DNA from: Victivallales bacterium
Lineage (GTDB): Bacteria; Verrucomicrobiota; Lentisphaeria; Oligosphaerales; Lenti-02
Length of the DNA stretch: 7,514 nucleotides
NCBI GenBank assembly: GCA_018648945.1
Contig: JABGQJ010000374.1
Span: 1 to 7,514, forward strand
Direction of reading: 5' to 3'
In this document: positions 1-6,468 of the stretch, piece by piece
Position numbering within the stretch: the first letter of the stretch is position 1
Layout: each line of letters begins with the position of its first letter
Notes under the pieces: generated by a model
What the model saw: the letters and a program-made list of their open reading frames with translations, nothing else
What the model was told of the DNA's origin: nothing
The model's database searches: none
Made by a program: the position numbers and the translations under genes

Positions 1-24
1 CGGGCCCCACGTGAGTGCGTTGCG
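1..24 (+). repeat. Right end of dispersed palindromic repeat, copy A (cut by window edge)
   Basis: The first 24 bases match positions 2705-2729 of the complete copy with one substitution and one deleted base; both end in GTGAGTGCGTTGCG. The left part of this copy would lie outside the window. It sits upstream of the glycoside hydrolase-like gene, so that gene is bracketed by this copy and the one at 2636-2729. The match is seen directly; membership of a mobile or REP-like family is inference. Confidence 0.6.
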
Positions 25-48
25 GAGCGGAGTACCGCTTCGCAACGC
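17..48. other. 14-bp stem hairpin with AGTA tetraloop
   Basis: Positions 17-30 and 35-48 are complementary along 14 pairs, with a single G-T wobble (25/40), around the loop AGTA. The stem overlaps the last eight bases of repeat copy A and extends past it into sequence that the copy at 2636-2729 does not share. No T-run follows on either strand, so it does not look like a classic intrinsic terminator. It may be a structured repeat end or the 3' end of a transcript from the left. Confidence 0.55.
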
Positions 49-364
49 GACCGCCGCCGCTGGCGCGCCGATCAATGATCAGAGACAAGTCGGAAGACCC
101 GTTCCGTTCACGATCGGCAGCGAGGGGGTCAAGGCGACTGGCAACATCACTGGGACAGGGACGGGCATCCAGCTCCTGGCACCAGTCGGGAAACGGGGCG
201 CCAATGCGCGGGGCGAGATACAGGTTCACCTAAACGCTCCGAACTACGGCCCCCGGAGCCGTACCCGCCACGATGGACTCGGCTACAGGATGTCCGCCGA
301 CAAGGAGCCCGTTCCCGGGGCTCGCTGAGGTACCCGCGCGTCCGCAGCCAAGAGATACCGAACG

Positions 365-2629
365 ATGAGCAAACACAAGAACGCGATCCATGTCCGCAAC
401 GGCAAGCCGCAGATCTTCATCGACGGGCATGCCCATGCCCCGATGGCATTCGCCACCCTCGGCCCGAGCACCTATCTGGAAGATGGCTACCTACGGCGGC
501 TCGGGGAAGCCGGAATCGAGCTCTTCTTCATCCATGCCGACCTCCCGTGGCTGGGTGACCCGAGGCTCGACATCGGGAGTATTGCCCACAATCTGGGCAG
601 ACTGCGACGGGAAGTCCCTGGCGCCGAGGTTTTCCTGCGCCTGAACCTGCACCCCCCGAAATGCTGGCTCGAAGAGAATCCCGACGAGCTGTTCCGGCGC
701 GAGAGCGGGGAGCTCTACCGCACCGACTACACGTCCTGCTTCTACAGTTGGCCCGACATGCCGGTCTATTCGCTCGTCTCGAGCAAGTGGCGAACCGATG
801 CCGGCGAGCAGCTTCGGAAGCTCCTGGACATGATCGACGCGCTCCCTGACGGCGAGGCCGTCGTCGGCCACTTCCTTGCGGCGGGCGGCACATCCGAGTG
901 GATCCAGCGTGGCGGCATCGGGGATTACGGCACGGCCCTTCGGCGGCACTTCTCGCAGTGGCTGCGTGGCAAGTACGGCAGTGTGGACAACCTGCGCAAG
1001 GCATGGCAGCAACCCACCATTGACTTCAACAGCATCCCTCTCCCTGCCTCGTCGCGTCTGGCGGCGGCCAGGGGGCTCGACCTCGAGACATTGGCCCGAA
1101 CCGGGGAAGCGGCAGGCAACGAGCAATCCCTCGGACTTTTCGCCAACCCGATGGCGACTCGCGACGTACTCGACCTCCACGAAGCCGTGCGCAGCGGCGT
1201 TGTCGAATCGATCGAGCATTTCGCCCGGATCGTCAAGGATCACTCCGGCGGTCGCCTGCTGGTCGGGGCGTTTCATGGCACGCTCTTCAACACCGGGCTC
1301 AGGCGGGTACTTCTTGAATCGAAGCACATCGACTTCCTGGCCAACCCCGGCATCTACGTCAACCGCCGTCCGGGCGAGATCACCGACATTCACTGCGTGA
1401 GCGACTCGTTCCTGCTCCACAAGAAGATCTACATGGTCGAGGACGATGTCCGCACCCACCGCTCGCCGCCGGTGGTCCGGGAGCACTATTTCATTCGGTC
1501 TGCCGCCGACGCATTGACCCAGATGAAACGCGATTTCGGTCGGGATCTGTGCCGGAATCTCTATGGCTGGTGGTTCGACATGTATGATCCCGATGCCCTG
1601 TCGAAGGTCGCCACAGTCGATGCTGCCCGGACCATCCCCTCGCCGCCCCACGAACGCGGCACATGGTGGTACGACGCGCCCGAGCTACTGACCCTCATCA
1701 GCCAGATACAGGGGATCGCCCGCGACAGCTTGGGCGCCAATTGCCGACGCTGCAGCGAGATCGCGGTGATCATGGACGAACGCTCGGCCGGTCTCTCTCT
1801 CGCCGCGCACAACCGAATGCTGAACTGGCGCATGGGCATTCTCTCTCGTCTTGGTGCGCCTGTCGACTTCTTCTACAGCGAGGATCTGGCTCACCCGCAG
1901 ATGCCCGACTACAAGTTCTACATCTTTCCGAATGCCTACACGATGGACGGCGCCCAGCGCCAAGCCGTGGCCAGCAAGGTCCGACGAAATGGTGCCGTGG
2001 CCCTCTGGATCTATGCCGCCGGGGCTCACCGCCCGGAAGACGACACCTTCAGCGCCGCCAATGCTGCGGACCTCACGGGCATCGAGTTCACCTACAGCCC
2101 CGAAGTCATCGAGACCGCATTCACCCTGACCGACCTCTCTCACGCGGCGCTTGTCGGATGCTCGCCTGAGCAAGTCCAGGGACGCTTCAACTACGAAATC
2201 TACCGCAATACTGTGCGGAGAGCCGTGCCCGCAGGGGGGCGGAACTACCAGGCGCCCAACCTCTACGCGTCCGACCCCCACGCCGAGATGCTCGGAACGT
2301 TCAGCACCAACGGTTTGCCCGCCTTGGCGCTCCGCGATTTCGGCTCGTGGCGCTCGGTGCACTGTGCCACGCAGTTCATGGCGCCTGCGCTGCTCCGGGC
2401 GCTTGCCCGTTACGCCGGTTGCCATGTTGTCTGCGACAGCGACGACTTCATCTTCATAAACACTAGCTACCTGAGTGTCCATGCCGCCAACGGTGGGCCG
2501 AAGAGACTGTCTCTGCCCCGCCCTCGCTCCCCGATCGAGCTCTACACCGGTGCCAGCTTCGGTGAAGGCGTTCGCGAGATCGTGACGACAATGGAGAAGG
2601 GGGAGACCCTGACCTTCAGGCTTTCGTGA
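365..2629 (+). CDS. GH42-like (beta-galactosidase superfamily) protein, cytoplasmic, substrate unknown
   Basis: This 754-residue protein has the layout of GH42-type enzymes. Residues 10-30 contain NGKPQIFIDGHAHAPMAFA. A TIM-barrel-like catalytic region spans about 35-420, and a domain resembling the GH42 trimerisation fold spans about 463-600 (SEIAVIMDERSAG, YKFYIFPNAY, GAVALWIY). A small C-terminal beta-rich part ends the chain. Candidate catalytic residues are Glu178 in GGTSEW (acid/base) and Glu359 in IYMVEDD (nucleophile); both are inferred from position, not by alignment. WGKYGS-style text typical of GH42 appears as LRGKYGSVDNLRKAW (200-214). There is no signal peptide, so it should act in the cytoplasm on imported or internal glycosides. 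The ATG at 365 has AAGAGA nine bases upstream and precedes the conserved N-terminus. The gene stands alone and converges on the sugar importer. The superfamily call is good; the exact GH family and substrate are not known. Confidence 0.8.
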   Translation: MSKHKNAIHVRNGKPQIFIDGHAHAPMAFATLGPSTYLEDGYLRRLGEAGIELFFIHADLPWLGDPRLDIGSIAHNLGRLRREVPGAEVFLRLNLHPPKCWLEENPDELFRRESGELYRTDYTSCFYSWPDMPVYSLVSSKWRTDAGEQLRKLLDMIDALPDGEAVVGHFLAAGGTSEWIQRGGIGDYGTALRRHFSQWLRGKYGSVDNLRKAWQQPTIDFNSIPLPASSRLAAARGLDLETLARTGEAAGNEQSLGLFANPMATRDVLDLHEAVRSGVVESIEHFARIVKDHSGGRLLVGAFHGTLFNTGLRRVLLESKHIDFLANPGIYVNRRPGEITDIHCVSDSFLLHKKIYMVEDDVRTHRSPPVVREHYFIRSAADALTQMKRDFGRDLCRNLYGWWFDMYDPDALSKVATVDAARTIPSPPHERGTWWYDAPELLTLISQIQGIARDSLGANCRRCSEIAVIMDERSAGLSLAAHNRMLNWRMGILSRLGAPVDFFYSEDLAHPQMPDYKFYIFPNAYTMDGAQRQAVASKVRRNGAVALWIYAAGAHRPEDDTFSAANAADLTGIEFTYSPEVIETAFTLTDLSHAALVGCSPEQVQGRFNYEIYRNTVRRAVPAGGRNYQAPNLYASDPHAEMLGTFSTNGLPALALRDFGSWRSVHCATQFMAPALLRALARYAGCHVVCDSDDFIFINTSYLSVHAANGGPKRLSLPRPRSPIELYTGASFGEGVREIVTTMEKGETLTFRLS

Positions 2630-2635
2630 GGCGCT

Positions 2636-2729
2636 ATGCCTTAGTCACGGGTTGAGTCCGGAAGCGAGACCAGCCCCGCACCCCGCCGGGGAGACTCGTC
2701 TCCCCGGACCCCACAGTGAGTGCGTTGCG
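2636..2729 (+). repeat. Dispersed palindromic repeat, copy B (complete)
   Basis: This roughly 94-bp element fills the gap between the convergent hydrolase-like and permease genes. Its left end (2636-2669) matches 7481-7514 at 26 of 34 positions, and its right end (2705-2729) matches 1-24. The element is itself palindromic: the outer ends are imperfect inverted repeats, GTCCGG (2656-2661) faces CCGGAC (2704-2709), and a strong central hairpin lies at 2686-2707. The outer and central pairings share bases and so exclude one another. No coding capacity is evident. It resembles REP/MITE-type non-autonomous elements in size and structure; that class assignment is inference. Confidence 0.65.
2686..2707. 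terminator. Strong GC hairpin between convergent genes, possible bidirectional terminator
   Basis: CCGGGGAGA pairs perfectly with TCTCCCCGG around the loop CTCG (9-bp stem; a tenth C-G pair could close the loop). It lies 57 bp past the stop of the GH42-like gene and 37 bp past the stop of the permease gene, where a shared terminator would be expected. There is no U-run on either strand, so it is not a canonical intrinsic terminator. It may instead protect 3' ends or simply be the core of the repeat that contains it. Confidence 0.4.
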
Positions 2730-2743
2730 CGAGGGGGGCCGCG

Positions 2744-3781
2744 TCAGGTGCGGCGCCGTTCCTTGAGTCGGTCCAGATAGCTGGCGCCAACAATCACAAA
2801 GCCGACCATGATGTTCTGGATGGCGTTGTCCCAGCTCATCATGGTGGAACCATTCCGGAGGACGGACATGATGAGAGCGCCGAAGATGGCCCCGATGGCC
2901 GACCCTTTGCCACCACTGAGCGAGGCCCCGCCAATCACCACGGCGGCGATGATATCCAGTTCCATGCCTACGGCGCTCGTGGGATCGCCCACGGCGAGGC
3001 TGCCATAGAGCATCACCCCGGCGATCCCGAGCAGGAGCCCGCTCAAGGCGAAGACGAGGATCTTCACGCGCGCGACGTTCACACCGCAAAGCCGTGCCGT
3101 ATCCTCGTTGGAGCCAACCGCATACACATACCGCCCGAAGACCGTGTAGCGAAGCACGATATGGACCAGCACAAGGAGGACGAGCAGCAACCAAACGCCT
3201 GGCGCAAAGACCAACCAGCCCAAGGAGGGGCTGATCCGGCTGGGCTGGATATACATCAGTTTCTCGAGCCAGTTCTCCGGCGTCACGATGGTCTGGTTGT
3301 CGCCGATCAGGTTGGCGGCACCACGCGCCATCTGCATCATGCCCAAGGTCGCAATGAAGGAGACCAGACCCAGCACGCTGACCAGAAAACCATTGATCAT
3401 CCCGGCCAGCATCCCGGCCAGCATCCCCAGGCAGGCGGCGGCAATCGGGAAGAGCACTCCCGGCGCCTCGCCGCCCCAGCGGTGCAACGTGTAGCCAGTG
3501 ACGCAGGTGACGAGGGCGATCACCGAACCCGCGCTGAGGTCGATGTTGCCGCTGATGATGACGAAGGTCATGCCCAACGCACCGATGCCGACGATCACGG
3601 TGTGAGTCATGACGCCGCGCAGGTTGTCGAAGCTCGCGAAGGCGGGCTCGCCCTTCATCGCGCAGAGAGCCAGGAACAGCAGGTAGACGCCAATGAGCGC
3701 CAGGAAGGTGCCAAGCTCGGAGGGAAAACGCCAGCGTTTGCGCGGGGCGGTCGTGGGTTCGGCTGCGTTAGTTTCCGGCAT
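2744..3781 (-). CDS. RbsC-type sugar ABC transporter permease
   Basis: This 345-residue inner-membrane protein belongs to the BPD_transp_2 (RbsC/XylH/MglC) permease family and should form the dimeric channel of the importer. Family signatures are clear: MTFVIISGNIDLSAGSVIAL (71-90), VGSNEDTARLCGVNV (222-236, the cytoplasmic loop that contacts the ATPase), and IIAAVVIGGASLSGGKGS (277-294) followed by a GAIFGALIMSVLRNG helix. Hydrophobic segments occur near 22-41, 57-78, 84-97, 108-137, 188-210, 240-262, 274-285, 293-308 and 322-335. The length is usual for the family. It is the last gene of the operon. Its ATG lies inside the ATPase gene (14-bp overlap) with GAGGAA (3789-3794) seven bases upstream, which suggests translational coupling. 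Residues 121-128 read LAGMLAGM, from a 12-bp duplication. The sugar transported is unknown. Confidence 0.93.
   Translation of the reverse strand: MPETNAAEPTTAPRKRWRFPSELGTFLALIGVYLLFLALCAMKGEPAFASFDNLRGVMTHTVIVGIGALGMTFVIISGNIDLSAGSVIALVTCVTGYTLHRWGGEAPGVLFPIAAACLGMLAGMLAGMINGFLVSVLGLVSFIATLGMMQMARGAANLIGDNQTIVTPENWLEKLMYIQPSRISPSLGWLVFAPGVWLLLVLLVLVHIVLRYTVFGRYVYAVGSNEDTARLCGVNVARVKILVFALSGLLLGIAGVMLYGSLAVGDPTSAVGMELDIIAAVVIGGASLSGGKGSAIGAIFGALIMSVLRNGSTMMSWDNAIQNIMVGFVIVGASYLDRLKERRRT
3401..3424 (-). repeat. Perfect 12-bp tandem duplication inside the permease gene
   Basis: CCCGGCCAGCAT occurs twice in direct succession, keeping frame and adding LAGM a second time within a membrane segment (residues 121-128). 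It is identical at the DNA level, which fits a recent slippage event. The family tolerates small residues here, so function is probably unaffected. Confidence 0.8.
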
Positions 3782-5294
3782 GTTGGACTTCCTCGCTGAG
3801 CCGCCCGGCAGTGGCGTAGAACATGATCGACTCCTCGGTCCAGTCCGCCATGGGACGCGCTGGGCTCAATCGCCCGCGATGCATGACCGCGAGCGTGTCG
3901 CAGACGCCCATCAGCTCGGGCAGGTAGGAACTGATGACCACGACAGCCTTGCCGCGCGCGGCGAGTTCGCCGATCAAGCGGCAAATCTCGGCCTTGCTGC
4001 CCACGTCAATGCCGCGGGTGGGTTCGTCCAGAAACAGAACATCGCTGTCGTGATGGAGAATGCGGGCCAGGGCCACCTTCTGCTGGTTGCCCCCGGAAAG
4101 GGAACTGACTGGGTGGTCGATGCTCTCGCATTTGATGTTGAGCTGTTGCCGACGAACTTCCGTGGCCTGCCGCTCGGCTTGGTCGGAGATAAAGCCAAAC
4201 GTCGCGAGGCGCCCGAGACTGGAGAGGCAGGCGTTCAGGCGGATCGGCAGATTGGTGGCCAACCCCTCCTCCTTGCGGTCCTCGCTGAGCAGGTCGAAGC
4301 CATCGCGCAATGCCTTGCCGGGGGTGTAGGAGTGAATGCGCAGCGCTTTGCCGTCCACTGTCACCGTGCCGTGAACGCGTTCCAGGCCAAAGAGCCCCCG
4401 CACCGTCTCGGAACGCCCGGAGCCCACCAGCCCGGCGATGCCCAGGATCTCGCCCCGCCGCAGCTGGAGGTTGGCATCCTCGGGTAGGCGACGCCCCTTC
4501 AGTCTCTGCACGTCGAGGATTGTCTCGCCAATCTCGTGCGGGGTGTAGGGGAACATCTCGTCCAGTTCGCGCCCGACCATGAGCCGGACGATGTCCTGGA
4601 GAGTCACGCCATCCATGGTTCCCGTGCCCACGGTCTCGCCATCGCGCAGCACCGTGTAGCGATCCGCCAGACGCTGGATTTCCTCCAGGAAATGGCTGAT
4701 GTAAACTACCGCGATACCGGCGTCGGCCAGGCGGCGCACGACCCGGAACAGGGCTTCCGCATCGGCGGCGGACAGCGAACTGGTGGGCTCGTCCATGATG
4801 ACCAGCCGCGCCTCGGAAACCAGAGCACGGGCAATCTCCACCACCTGCTGCGTGCCGATGGCAAGCTCGCGAACCGGGGTATCGAGGTCCAGATGACCAT
4901 GGTCAAGCATGGCCAGCTTCTCGCGCATGAGACCGCGCGGGTCGCGGGCAAAGCCAAAGCGGCTGGTCTCCATGCCCAGCACCAAGTTCTGCGCGACACT
5001 GAGATCCGGGGCCAGATTCAGTTCCTGGTAGATCATGGCCACACCGCAACGGCGGGCCTGGACGGGCGAGGTAACCGCATAGCTTGCCCCATCCATACGC
5101 ACCTCCCCTGCATCCGCGCGATGGGCGCCGGAGAGGACTTTCATGAGCGTGCTCTTGCCCGCGCCGTTCTCGCCAACCAGGGCATGCACTTCCCCGGCAT
5201 GTACCGTGAGATCCACGCCGCAGAGTGCCCGGACCGCACCAAAGCTCTTGCAGACCCCGCGCATCTCGAAGATGGGTTGTTCGTCGGTGGGCAT
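3768..5294 (-). CDS. RbsA-type sugar ABC transporter ATP-binding protein (two fused ATPase domains)
   Basis: The 508-residue protein powers sugar import and has the RbsA/MglA/XylG architecture of two nucleotide-binding domains in one chain. Domain 1 (about 7-245) has Walker A GENGAGKST (41-49), Q-loop Gln90, signature LAIGTQQ (145-151), Walker B LVIMDEP (164-170) and H-loop His201. Domain 2 (about 258-500) has a degenerate Walker A, GLVGSGRSE (288-296), with no lysine. It also has signature LSGGNQQK (399-406), Walker B VLFLDEPTRGID (419-430) and a serine in place of the H-loop histidine (ISSYLPE). These domain 2 losses are normal for this family, which hydrolyses ATP mainly at one site. The ATG at 5294 gives the expected N-terminus, but it has no Shine-Dalgarno: only pyrimidines precede it. 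It overlaps the permease start by 14 bp. Sugar specificity cannot be read from this subunit. Confidence 0.94.
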   Translation of the reverse strand: MPTDEQPIFEMRGVCKSFGAVRALCGVDLTVHAGEVHALVGENGAGKSTLMKVLSGAHRADAGEVRMDGASYAVTSPVQARRCGVAMIYQELNLAPDLSVAQNLVLGMETSRFGFARDPRGLMREKLAMLDHGHLDLDTPVRELAIGTQQVVEIARALVSEARLVIMDEPTSSLSAADAEALFRVVRRLADAGIAVVYISHFLEEIQRLADRYTVLRDGETVGTGTMDGVTLQDIVRLMVGRELDEMFPYTPHEIGETILDVQRLKGRRLPEDANLQLRRGEILGIAGLVGSGRSETVRGLFGLERVHGTVTVDGKALRIHSYTPGKALRDGFDLLSEDRKEEGLATNLPIRLNACLSSLGRLATFGFISDQAERQATEVRRQQLNIKCESIDHPVSSLSGGNQQKVALARILHHDSDVLFLDEPTRGIDVGSKAEICRLIGELAARGKAVVVISSYLPELMGVCDTLAVMHRGRLSPARPMADWTEESIMFYATAGRLSEEVQHAGN

Positions 5295-5320
5295 GGGAGG
5301 GGAGGGAGAGGAGGAAGGGG
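5295..5320 (-). promoter_or_regulatory. Pyrimidine-only leader of the ATPase gene, no Shine-Dalgarno
   Basis: On the coding (-) strand the 26 bases before the ATPase start codon are only C and T (the + strand is an unbroken purine run starting GGGAGGGGAGGG). No ribosome-binding purine motif is present, unlike the leaders of the other three operon genes. Translation may rely on re-initiation, on S1-type binding of the unstructured tract, or on another start. A + strand G-quadruplex is also conceivable, with G-runs at 5295-5297, 5299-5302, 5304-5306 and 5317-5320. The tract is seen; its function is inference. Confidence 0.5.
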
Positions 5321-5326
5321 AACGCG

Positions 5327-5451
5327 GGAATAATGGAGTGATGGAATGGTGGAATGCGGGAATGACGGAATGGGGGGGAGGGAGATCGGTAGGACCACAG
5401 CGCGTGTCCCCGACCCTCCACTATTCCATCATTCCACTATTCCATCATTCC
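5327..5451. repeat. Long imperfect hairpin made of 8-bp GGAAT-type repeat units
   Basis: The left arm is six head-to-tail 8-bp units beginning GGAAT or GGAGT (5327-5374). The right arm is four units in opposite orientation, ACTATTCC ATCATTCC repeated twice (5420-5451), so it has an exact 16-bp period. Between them GGAGGG (5377-5382) pairs with CCCTCC (5414-5419), and TCGG (5386-5389) with CCGA (5410-5413). The apex GGAC/GTCC (5392-5395/5406-5409) encloses the AGCGC loop. The whole tract can fold as one near-continuous stem in which the GGAAT cores pair with ATTCC. It lies 11 bp past the binding-protein stop and 32 bp before the ATPase start. A structure here could protect the binding-protein transcript and reduce readthrough, as the malE-malF REP does in E. 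coli. It may also be an inserted repeat element. Confidence 0.85.
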
Positions 5452-5462
5452 GCCTCACCATT

Positions 5463-6446
5463 CTACTTCAGCCACTTGTCGAGATCTGGGGAGAGCAACT
5501 CCTTCATCTCGGGCTCGTCCATGTTCTCGGGGGTGACCATGATCACGCCCGTGTCGATCCGCTTCTCAACGACCTCATTCCGGATGGCGGCCACGGCGGT
5601 TTTGACGCCAAGGTAGCCCATGTTGAAGGGATTCTGGACGCTCAGACCGTTGATGGTGCCCGCCTGCAGGGCCTTGACCAGAGACTCGCTGGAGTCGAAG
5701 CCGACGAACTTGACCTTGCCCGCCCGGCCGGCGGTCTGCAGGGAGCGCAGCATGCCGTAGGTCGTGGATTCGTTCGGGCAGAAGATGCCGTCCAGGTCCT
5801 TGTGTTTGGTGAGCAACTGGTCGGCTTTCTTCTGAGCGCTCTCCGCGGTGACGCCGCCATACTGGTTGATCGAGACCAGCTCGATCTCGGGACCGAACTT
5901 CTTCATGCCTTCGAGGAAACCCGCTTCGCGCTTCTCGGTACTTGCAGAGCCCTCGGCGTAGCGTAGCATGAGGGCCTTGCCCTTACCGCCCATGACCTCG
6001 CAGAGGCGTTTGGCGGCAAGCGTGCCGCCCACCTTGTTGTCGGTGGCGACGAAGCTCACGAACTTGTCACTGTCCAGGCCAGAGTCAATGATGATCATCT
6101 TCACGCCTGCATCCGTCGCAGCTTCCACGGGGTTGACCAGGGCGCTGAAATCCAGCGGCGCGAGGACAATGGCGTCCATCTTGCGGGTGACGAAGTTCTG
6201 CACCATCTCAATCTGCTGCTTGCGATCATCTTCCTTCTGCGGGCCCTTCCAGATGACTTCCACATCGAGCTCCTTCGCGGCCTTCACGGCCCCCGCGTGA
6301 ATGCTCTTCCAGAACACATGAGTCGTGCCCTTCGGGATCACCGCGATGCGCAGCTTCTTCTCGCCGGGGGCGACGTCTTCGTCCTTCTTGGCACACCCAG
6401 TCAGGAGCATGGCTCCGGCCAGCAACATTGTCCACATCCGCTTCAT
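5463..6446 (-). CDS. RbsB-type periplasmic sugar-binding lipoprotein of the ABC importer
   Basis: This 327-residue receptor (Peripla_BP_4 family) captures the sugar and delivers it to the permease. Residues 1-18 form a lipoprotein signal: MKRMW, a hydrophobic core, then the lipobox LLTGC, with Cys18 as the lipidated residue. Residues 32-320 are the two-lobed binding fold, with markers KLRIAVIPKG (31-40), IVLAPLD (93-99), ATDNKVGG (134-141), REAGFLEGM (173-181), CPNESTTYG (223-231) and FVGFDSSE (247-254). Against E. coli RbsB from memory, the residues matching Arg141, Asn190, Asp215 and Gln235 are kept (Arg173, Asn225, Asp251, Gln271). Asn13, Asn64 and Arg90 appear replaced by His43, Ala96 and Ser123. 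The ligand is therefore probably a sugar but perhaps not ribose. GGAAGGAA (6454-6461) is a strong ribosome-binding site seven bases before the ATG. It follows pyrD by 22 bp and precedes the ATPase gene across the hairpin spacer. Confidence 0.92.
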   Translation of the reverse strand: MKRMWTMLLAGAMLLTGCAKKDEDVAPGEKKLRIAVIPKGTTHVFWKSIHAGAVKAAKELDVEVIWKGPQKEDDRKQQIEMVQNFVTRKMDAIVLAPLDFSALVNPVEAATDAGVKMIIIDSGLDSDKFVSFVATDNKVGGTLAAKRLCEVMGGKGKALMLRYAEGSASTEKREAGFLEGMKKFGPEIELVSINQYGGVTAESAQKKADQLLTKHKDLDGIFCPNESTTYGMLRSLQTAGRAGKVKFVGFDSSESLVKALQAGTINGLSVQNPFNMGYLGVKTAVAAIRNEVVEKRIDTGVIMVTPENMDEPEMKELLSPDLDKWLK

Positions 6447-6468
6447 GGTCTGATTCCTTCCGCTTTGG

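Larger units (their letters stand above)
1..364. other. Stretch without a convincing gene, upstream of the GH42-like gene
   Basis: Apart from the repeat end and hairpin, this stretch holds an 8-bp palindrome GGCGCGCC (62-69) followed directly by GATCAATGATC (70-80, a perfect inverted repeat around one base). Two reading frames stay open. One is a 105-codon frame on the + strand (11-328); the other is a minus-strand frame with a possible GTG start at 229 running off the left edge. Neither resembles a family I know, and both run through the repeat. I see no good -35/-10 pair for the downstream gene, so its promoter is unresolved. Confidence 0.5.

Noticed and set aside
2..229. Minus-strand frame open to the left edge, possible GTG start at 229 with GGAG seven bases upstream
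   Set aside because: It is plausible as the start of a gene, but the frame runs through the hairpin and repeat end, which is non-coding in its other copies, and the 76 visible residues match nothing I know. Sequence to the left would decide.
11..328. 105-codon open frame on the + strand before the GH42-like gene
   Set aside because: It begins inside the dispersed repeat, has no good ribosome-binding site, and its product resembles no family I recognise; the composition looks like chance openness in GC-rich DNA.
491..1651. 386-codon antisense open frame inside the GH42-like gene
   Set aside because: It is a mirror-frame shadow of a GC-rich coding region; the sense protein has clear domains and the antisense product has none.
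2720..3799. 359-codon + strand frame opposite the permease gene
   Set aside because: The product is rich in His, Asp and Gln with no domain features, as expected for the complement of a membrane protein gene; the permease reading is certain.
3693..5333. Long + strand frames opposite the ATPase gene
   Set aside because: They are shadows of the ATPase gene, whose Walker and signature motifs are intact in the minus frame.
5327..5451. CRISPR array or coding tandem repeat
   Set aside because: Units are only 8 bp, contiguous, without spacers, and inverted between arms; frame and composition do not support coding.
5141..5966. Frames running across the 8-bp repeat hairpin, giving products rich in FHHS/IPSF-type repeats
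   Set aside because: The repeated peptides are just translations of the 8-bp units; the frames span non-coding structure and antisense gene ends.
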